Of a DNA stretch of 64,000 nt, positions 57,980 to 64,000 are shown one piece after another (position 1 is the first letter of the stretch; every line of letters begins with the position of its first letter). The stretch is from Chromobacterium haemolyticum (GTDB lineage: Bacteria; Pseudomonadota; Gammaproteobacteria; Burkholderiales; Chromobacteriaceae), in contig NZ_MUKU01000008.1 of assembly GCF_002081825.1 (NCBI RefSeq), positions 62,001 through 126,000 on the forward strand, written 5' to 3'. A program made the position numbers and the translations under genes. The notes under the pieces are model-generated. The model ran no database searches, was not told the DNA's origin, and saw only the letters and a program-made list of their open reading frames with translations.

Positions 57980-58333
57980 TTAATTTTTGCCAAGCCCTGA
58001 ATCGAGCCATTCTAAAATCGCCTCTAACTCGGTTCTCACCTCCTGGGCCGTTGCCGGACGCACTTCCTGGCCGTCCGCGCCCAATCGCTGGCGGGCTCCG
58101 TGAATGGTAAAACCATCGTCATATAACAAACCGCGAATGCGTCTGACCAATAACACTTCGTGATGTTGGTAATAGCGGCGGTTGCCACGGCGCTTCACCT
58201 GACGCAGCTGGGAGAACTCCTGCTCCCAATAGCGCAGCACATGCGGCTTGACGCCGGTGAGCTCGCTCACTTCGCTGATGGTGAAGTAACGCTTGGACGG
58301 TATCGACGGCAGATCAGCCTTGCTTGTTGGCAT
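57980..58333 (-). CDS. MerR family regulator downstream of ihfA
   Basis: A 117-residue protein with the MerR DNA-binding domain ([20 protein letters not shown] and [20 protein letters not shown]). This small MerR gene next to ihfA is standard in beta- and gammaproteobacteria. No effector domain, so the signal is unknown. It overlaps ihfA by 20 bases, suggesting co-translation. Confidence 0.88.
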   Translation of the reverse strand: MPTSKADLPSIPSKRYFTISEVSELTGVKPHVLRYWEQEFSQLRQVKRRGNRRYYQHHEVLLVRRIRGLLYDDGFTIHGARQRLGADGQEVRPATAQEVRTELEAILEWLDSGLGKN

Positions 58334-58616
58334 GGAATTGCTCGACCATTCCCTTGAGTTTCTGACTAGCGTGGAACGTTACCACACGTCGCGCGGTGAT
58401 GGGAATCTCTTCCCCGGTCTTGGGGTTGCGACCCGGACGCTGCGGCTTGTCGCGCAATTGGAAATTACCGAAACCGGACAATTTGACGGAATCACCGGAC
58501 TCCAAGGCCTGGCGAATTTCTTCAAAAAACGATTCAACCATGTCCTTGGCTTCACGCTTGTTCAAACCTACTTGATCAAACAGCATGTCGGCCAGCTCAG
58601 CCTTGGTCAAAGTCAT
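58314..58616 (-). CDS. ihfA: Integration host factor, alpha subunit
   Basis: A 100-residue HU/IHF protein that bends DNA as a heterodimer with IhfB. Signature DNA-binding arm [20 protein letters not shown] and N-terminal helix [20 protein letters not shown]. Bacteriophage integrases of the lambda type need IHF, so the host gene near the prophage may be relevant. Last main gene of the pheST operon. Confidence 0.95.
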   Translation of the reverse strand: MTLTKAELADMLFDQVGLNKREAKDMVESFFEEIRQALESGDSVKLSGFGNFQLRDKPQRPGRNPKTGEEIPITARRVVTFHASQKLKGMVEQFHANKQG

Positions 58617-58654
58617 GTCACCCTCTCACACATCAATATTTCTAATCATTCAAA

Positions 58655-58678
58655 AGCCCGCCGACTACGCGGCGGGCT
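58655..58678 (-). terminator. Terminator-like hairpin between pheT and ihfA
   Basis: AGCCCGCC/GGCGGGCT with an 8-base loop and a TTTTGAAT tail on the reverse strand. It may reduce read-through from pheT into ihfA. Confidence 0.65.
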
Positions 58679-58690
58679 CCACGCCTTGGC

Positions 58691-61048
58691 TCAGCGCAGC
58701 TGAGCGCCCAACTCGGCGGCAACGCCGTCCAGCAGGGCTTTGAGCGCCGGCTCCACGTCTTCGTCGGTCAGCGTGCGGCTATTGTCCTGCAACATCACGC
58801 GGAAGGCCAGACTCTTCTTGCCTTCTTCCACGCCTTTGCCGCGATAAACGTCGAACAAAGCCACTTCGCTGACGATGGCGGCGCCGTGCTTGGCGAAGCA
58901 GGCCAGCAATTGGTCCGTCTCCACCGTCTCGTCCACCACCAGCGCCAGATCGCGACGCACCGCCTGGAACTTGCTCACCGGCTGCGCCTTGATAGGCTGT
59001 CTAGCCTCTACCGCGGCCAGATCCAGCTCAAACAACACCGGCGCGTTGGGCAAATCGTATTGCTGCGCCCACTTGGGATGCAGTTCGCCAATCACGCCCA
59101 CCGCCAGGCCATTCACCAGCACCTCGGCGCAGCGGCCCGGATGAAAGGCCGGGTGCTCTGTCTTGCGGAAGCTGGCTTGCTGCGGATGCAATAGGGCCTC
59201 GACATCGGCTTTGACGTCGAAGAAGTCGACTCGCTCGGCCTTGGCGCCCCACTGCTCGGGCAAACGCGGACCCCAGGCGAGACCGGCCACTTTTTCAGGC
59301 TGGTCGAACCAGTCGGCGGATTTCTTGAATACGCGCGCCACTTCAAAAACGCGCACGCGCGGCTGCTTGCGGTTGATGTTGCCCACCAACACGTCCACCA
59401 AGCCGCCGATCAAGGTGGAACGCATCACGCTCATCTGCGAGGCGATCGGATTGATCAAGCGCACCGGCTGCTCGTTGGCGGCGAAATCACGTTCCCAGGC
59501 TTCGTCGACGAAGGCATAGCTGACGATTTCCTGATAATCACGGGCCGCCAGCAGATGGCGGATTTGATCGCGCGGTCGCAGCTCTTCCCGCTGCGCCAGC
59601 ATGCGCATGCCGGAACGCGGCGCGTCGGCGGGAATCGCGTCGTAACCGTAAACCCGCGCCACTTCCTCGATCAAATCTTCCTCAATCGCGATGTCGAAGC
59701 GGAAAGACGGCGCCTCCACGATGAAAACCTCGCCGTCCAGGCGGTGCGTCAGGCCCAGTCGACCCAGAATTTCGCCGATCTGTTCGCCGCTCAGCGTCAC
59801 GCCCAACAGCTTGGCGCAACGCGACACGCGCAGCTTGACCTCTCCGCGGCGCGGCAACTCGGCCACGGCCTCCACCACCGGACCAGGTTGGCCCCCGCAG
59901 ATGTCCAACACCAAGCGGGTGGCGCGCTCCATCGCTTCGCGCTGCAGCTGGAAGTCCACGCCGCGCTCGTAACGGAAGGAGGAGTCAGAACCGAAGCCCA
60001 GCTCGCGCGCCTTGCCGGCGATCGCTTCCGGCGCGAAGAAGGCGCTTTCCAGGAAAATATCCGTGCTGGCGACGGTGACGCCGCTGTGCTCGCCGCCCAT
60101 GATGCCGGCGATGGCCAGCGCCTTGGCCTGGTCCGCGATCACCATGTAATCGGACTTGAGCTTGACGGTTTTCTCGTTCAGGCACAGCAGTTCTTCGCCG
60201 TCCTTGGCCATGCGCACGACGATGCCGCCGTCCAGCTTGGCCAGGTCGAAGGCGTGCATCGGCTGGCCTTGTTCCAACAATACGTAGTTGGTGATGTCGA
60301 CCACGGCGGAAATCGAACGCAGGCCGGCGCGCTCCAGGCGGCGGCGCATCCATTCCGGCGTGGCGGCGGCGGCGTTGACGCCCTTGAGCGCGCGGCCCAG
60401 GTAGCGGCCGCAGCCAGCGGCGGCGTCTATGCTCACCGACAGCGCGTCGTCGATGACCGGGGCCACCGCGGGAATGGCCACCGGCGCCAGTTCTGCGCCG
60501 GTCAGCGCCGCCACTTCGCGGGCGATGCCGCGGATGGACAGGCAGTCGGCGCGGTTGGGGGTGATTTTCAGCGTGAACAGCTGATCGTCCAGGCCCAAGT
60601 AGTCGCGAATGCTCTGTCCCGTCGGCGCGTCGGCCGGCAGCACCAGCAGGCCGTCGGCCTCGTCCGGCACGCCAAGCTCCTTGCCGGAGCACAGCATGCC
60701 GTTGGATTCGACGCCGCGCATTTTGGTCGGCTTGATCTTGAAATCGCCGGGCAGCGCGGCGCCGGGCAAGGCGCAGGGCACCTTCAAGCCCACGGCGACA
60801 TTGGGCGCGCCGCAGACGATCTGCACCAGCTCGCCCGTACCCACATCCACCTTGGTCACGCGCAGACGGTCGGCGTTTTCATGCTTGGCCACTTCCTTGA
60901 CTTCAGCCACCACCACCCCGCTGAAGGCCGGCGCGGCGGCGTTGACTTCCTCTACTTCCAAACCCGCCATGGTCAGCAGGTAGGACAGTTCGTCTGTGCT
61001 CAGCGACGGATTAACCCAGCTTCTCAGCCATTGTTCGGAAAATTGCAT
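58691..61048 (-). CDS. pheT: Phenylalanyl-tRNA synthetase beta subunit
   Basis: A 785-residue subunit. The N-terminal EMAP/OB-type tRNA-binding domain (residues about 38-150, VVAEVKEVAKHENADRLRV) is followed by the B3/4 editing domain, the B5 domain and a catalytic-like core. The C-terminal anticodon-binding domain starts at SKFQAVRRDLALVVDETV. It works with PheS as an alpha2beta2 enzyme. Length matches the family. Confidence 0.96.
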   Translation of the reverse strand: MQFSEQWLRSWVNPSLSTDELSYLLTMAGLEVEEVNAAAPAFSGVVVAEVKEVAKHENADRLRVTKVDVGTGELVQIVCGAPNVAVGLKVPCALPGAALPGDFKIKPTKMRGVESNGMLCSGKELGVPDEADGLLVLPADAPTGQSIRDYLGLDDQLFTLKITPNRADCLSIRGIAREVAALTGAELAPVAIPAVAPVIDDALSVSIDAAAGCGRYLGRALKGVNAAAATPEWMRRRLERAGLRSISAVVDITNYVLLEQGQPMHAFDLAKLDGGIVVRMAKDGEELLCLNEKTVKLKSDYMVIADQAKALAIAGIMGGEHSGVTVASTDIFLESAFFAPEAIAGKARELGFGSDSSFRYERGVDFQLQREAMERATRLVLDICGGQPGPVVEAVAELPRRGEVKLRVSRCAKLLGVTLSGEQIGEILGRLGLTHRLDGEVFIVEAPSFRFDIAIEEDLIEEVARVYGYDAIPADAPRSGMRMLAQREELRPRDQIRHLLAARDYQEIVSYAFVDEAWERDFAANEQPVRLINPIASQMSVMRSTLIGGLVDVLVGNINRKQPRVRVFEVARVFKKSADWFDQPEKVAGLAWGPRLPEQWGAKAERVDFFDVKADVEALLHPQQASFRKTEHPAFHPGRCAEVLVNGLAVGVIGELHPKWAQQYDLPNAPVLFELDLAAVEARQPIKAQPVSKFQAVRRDLALVVDETVETDQLLACFAKHGAAIVSEVALFDVYRGKGVEEGKKSLAFRVMLQDNSRTLTDEDVEPALKALLDGVAAELGAQLR

Positions 61049-61069
61049 AATATTCGGCTCCGTACGCGA

Positions 61070-62158
<1,089 letters not shown>

Positions 62159-62160
62159 TT

Positions 62161-62190
62161 AAAAAAAAGGGAGGCAAGATTGCCTCCCTT
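62161..62190 (-). terminator. Strong terminator between rplT and pheS
   Basis: A 10-bp stem AAGGGAGGCA/TGCCTCCCTT with 4-base loop and at least six T after it on the reverse strand. In enteric bacteria pheST is controlled by attenuation from a Phe-rich leader peptide; no Phe-rich peptide is evident here. Confidence 0.85.
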
Positions 62191-62207
62191 TTGATCCGTC
62201 CGGGCGA

Positions 62208-62567
62208 TTAAGCAGCGAGGCTTGCTTTCGCCTTTTCGACGATCTGCGCAAAAGCCGGCTTGTCGAACACGGCCAGATCGGCCAGGACCTTGCGGTCGAT
62301 TTCGATAAAGGCTTTTTTCAGGCCGTTCATGAATTTGCTGTACGGCAGGCCGTTTTCACGGGCAGCTGCGTTGATACGGGCAATCCACAGGCGACGGAAC
62401 TGACGCTTTTTCTGACGACGGTCGCGGTAAGCGTACTGACCGGCTTTCATCACCGCCTGTTTGGCGATGCGATAGACGTTCTTCCGGCGGCCGCGATAGC
62501 CTTTCGCCAGTGCGAGGATTTTCTTGTGACGAGCACGAGCGGTTACACCGCGTTTTACGCGTGGCAT
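62208..62567 (-). CDS. rplT: 50S ribosomal protein L20
   Basis: A 119-residue basic protein, beginning [21 protein letters not shown]20 helps assemble the large subunit and in E. coli represses rpmI-rplT translation by binding its mRNA. Downstream of rpmI by 12 bases. Confidence 0.97.
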   Translation of the reverse strand: MPRVKRGVTARARHKKILALAKGYRGRRKNVYRIAKQAVMKAGQYAYRDRRQKKRQFRRLWIARINAAARENGLPYSKFMNGLKKAFIEIDRKVLADLAVFDKPAFAQIVEKAKASLAA

Positions 62568-62579
62568 ATCTTAGTCTCC

Positions 62580-62777
62580 TTAAGCGTAGGGCATCATTGC
62601 GCGAACAGAGGCCATGTTGGTGCTATCTACCATGGTAGTGCCACGCAGTTGGCGCTTGTTCTTGGTGGTTTTCTTGGTCAGGATGTGACGCTTGAACGCG
62701 TAAGAGCGCTTTACACCACCATTGCCCAGTACTTTGAGACGCTTTTTCGCGCTCGACTTGGTTTTCATTTTCGGCAT
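62580..62777 (-). CDS. rpmI: 50S ribosomal protein L35
   Basis: A 65-residue basic protein, [20 protein letters not shown] at the start. A longer open frame upstream is not used because the family starts at MPKMKT. Ribosome site AGGAG-like lies before the ATG. Confidence 0.97.
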   Translation of the reverse strand: MPKMKTKSSAKKRLKVLGNGGVKRSYAFKRHILTKKTTKNKRQLRGTTMVDSTNMASVRAMMPYA

Positions 62778-62892
62778 GGACTGCTCCTGCTGAATTTTGA
62801 TTAGATTAGACGCGAGGTGGTTGCCAGACGGATCTGGAAACGCTTGAAAAACCATCGTGTCACGCTTTTGGGCAGATCGTTGCCGACCTACA

Positions 62893-62930
62893 AAATCGAC
62901 ACGGCAGAGCGAACCCTGCCGTGTCGATTT
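62893..62930 (-). terminator. 15-bp perfect hairpin between infC and rpmI
   Basis: AAATCGACACGGCAG (62893-62907) and CTGCCGTGTCGATTT (62916-62930) are exactly complementary, with an 8-base loop, followed by TTTTGT on the reverse strand. This is an attenuator or terminator in the rpmI leader, a region that in E. coli is the L20-controlled site. Confidence 0.75.
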
Positions 62931-62944
62931 GATGATTATACCGA

Positions 62945-63463
62945 TTATTTCTTCTTCGGCGCAATCATCATGACCATCTGGCGGCCTTCGAGCTTGGGAA
63001 ACTGCTCAACAACCGCAATTTCGGACAAATCGGCTTCGACTCGCTTAAGCAACTCCAAACCGATGTTCTGGTGGGCCATCTCACGACCGCGGAAGCGCAG
63101 GGTGACTTTGGCTTTGTCGCCTTCAGACAGGAATCGGGTCAAGTTGCGCAACTTGACGTTGTAGTCGCCGTCGTCGGTGCCCGGACGGAACTTGATTTCC
63201 TTGATCTGAACCTGTTTCTGCTTCTGCTTGGCTTCGTGACGCTTCTTGGACTGCTCGTACTTGTACTTGCCGTAGTCCATCAGCTTGCATACCGGAGGCT
63301 GCGCGGTTGGGGAAATCTCCACCAAATCCACGTCACCCTCTTCCGCCAGCGCCATTGCCTCACGCAGACTGACAACACCAATCTGCTCACCTTCTTTACC
63401 TACCAGACGAATTTCACGGGCGGTAATCTCGCCGTTGATCCGTGCTTCGCGTTCCTGAGCTAT
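62945..63463 (-). CDS. infC: Translation initiation factor IF-3
   Basis: A 172-residue factor that prevents subunit re-association and checks the start codon. N-domain [20 protein letters not shown] and C-domain core [18 protein letters not shown] are clear. The AGGAG ribosome site is spaced eight bases from an ATA codon (ATA GCT CAG GAA) and only two from an in-frame TTG, so AUA is the most likely start. IF-3 genes use rare starts (AUU in E. coli) for self-control. Confidence 0.93.
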   Translation of the reverse strand: MAQEREARINGEITAREIRLVGKEGEQIGVVSLREAMALAEEGDVDLVEISPTAQPPVCKLMDYGKYKYEQSKKRHEAKQKQKQVQIKEIKFRPGTDDGDYNVKLRNLTRFLSEGDKAKVTLRFRGREMAHQNIGLELLKRVEADLSEIAVVEQFPKLEGRQMVMMIAPKKK

Positions 63464-63510
63464 AGCCAAATCTCCTATTAATCTAAACTCAATGCCTGCC
63501 GCCGCCGGAA

Positions 63511-64000
63511 TCAGGCCCCAGGCATCTCAGCCTTGAGGCGCGCCATCAGCGCATCCAGCGTAAGCTGCCCCAGGTCTTCCCCGCGGGAGCGTACGGCAAC
63601 CAACTCGCCAGCCTTCTCTTTGTCGCCGACGATAATCTGATACGGCAACTTTTGAAGACTGTGCTCGCGAATTTTATAGCCGATCTTCTCGTTTCTCAAG
63701 TCAAGATCGACGCGGAAGCCTTGTTCGCGCAGTTTGGCGGCCACATTGGCTGCGTATTCGGCCTGCGCTTCGGTGATATTCATCACCACCATTTGCACCG
63801 GAGCCAGCCACAAGGGGAAGGCGCCGGCATGGTTTTCGATCAGGATGCCGAGGAAACGTTCCAGCGACCCCAACGCCGCGCGGTGCAGCATCACCGGGCG
63901 CTTGCGGCTATTGTCGTCGGCCACGTACTCGGCGTCCAGACGCTCCGGCAGCATGAAGTCCAGCTGCAGGGTGCCGCACTGCCAGGAGCGACCCAGCGCG
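63511..64000 (-). CDS. thrS: Threonyl-tRNA synthetase, C-terminal part (runs off window)
   Basis: Last 162 residues of ThrRS. They include the class II motif 3 region ([20 protein letters not shown]) and the anticodon-binding domain ([40 protein letters not shown]). The 5' part lies beyond the window. It precedes infC as in most proteobacteria. Confidence 0.95.
   Translation of the reverse strand, partial: ALGRSWQCGTLQLDFMLPERLDAEYVADDNSRKRPVMLHRAALGSLERFLGILIENHAGAFPLWLAPVQMVVMNITEAQAEYAANVAAKLREQGFRVDLDLRNEKIGYKIREHSLQKLPYQIIVGDKEKAGELVAVRSRGEDLGQLTLDALMARLKAEMPGA

Overview
The window looks like the chromosome of a Neisseriales betaproteobacterium, most probably Chromobacterium or a close relative. 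Base composition is GC-rich, and the host genes are pcnB, murB, nadC, rho-trxA, fabI and the thrS-infC-rpmI-rplT-pheS-pheT-ihfA operon. A complete lambdoid (HK97-like head, lambda-like tail) prophage of about 38.6 kb sits in the 3' end of a tRNA-Pro(GGG) gene. Species assignment is inference; the gene content and prophage boundaries are read directly from the sequence.

Left host region (1-19335): pcnB (partial), a PolB-exonuclease-family protein that has lost its acidic residues, a tandem pair of related hairpin elements, a MATE transporter overlapping murB, a HAD phosphatase, a MAPEG protein, a CbiM/ECF-like membrane protein, nadC, a GGDEF diguanylate cyclase, a Nudix hydrolase, rho, trxA, fabI, an AraC regulator, an FAD oxidoreductase, a GNAT enzyme, a large unknown protein and an antibiotic-biosynthesis-type monooxygenase. 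Three copies of a MITE-like repeat of about 140 bp lie between genes.

Prophage (19336-57918): 50-bp exact direct repeats mark the attachment sites. From 20 to 49 kb most genes read leftward. They are, from right to left: Cro-like and CII/YdaT-like regulators, replication genes (O-like and DnaC-like), a candidate late regulator, HNH/TerS/TerL packaging, portal, protease, capsid, connectors, tail (including a G/GT slippery site with a perfect stem), tail tip M-L-K-I-J, fibre, holins, endolysin and overlapping spanins. Cargo genes are an adhesin-E-like secreted protein, a zinc-ribbon membrane protein, a GNAT toxin-like gene with a small upstream ORF and an unknown membrane-anchored protein. A CI-like repressor (49.35 kb) faces the Cro-like gene across an inverted-repeat operator.

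The most unusual part is the rightward operon at 50.6-57.8 kb. It starts from a consensus promoter, passes through a highly structured leader RNA that ends in an intrinsic terminator, and encodes regulators, small unknown proteins, a C5 DNA methyltransferase, an excisionase-like protein and the integrase. In its middle is a TraK-TraL-(TraM)/StbABC-like plasmid module. Two arrays of 9-bp repeats (consensus CRTTAGCAA, repeating about every 11 bp) lie directly upstream of two genes of this operon, one of them the TraK/StbA-like gene. This arrangement resembles the stbDR sites bound by StbA of plasmid R388. A conjugative-plasmid partition/transfer-control module inside a temperate phage is the main candidate for a new system here.

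Right host region (57919-64000): intact tRNA-Pro, a MerR regulator, ihfA, pheT, pheS, rplT, rpmI, infC (apparently starting at AUA) and the end of thrS.
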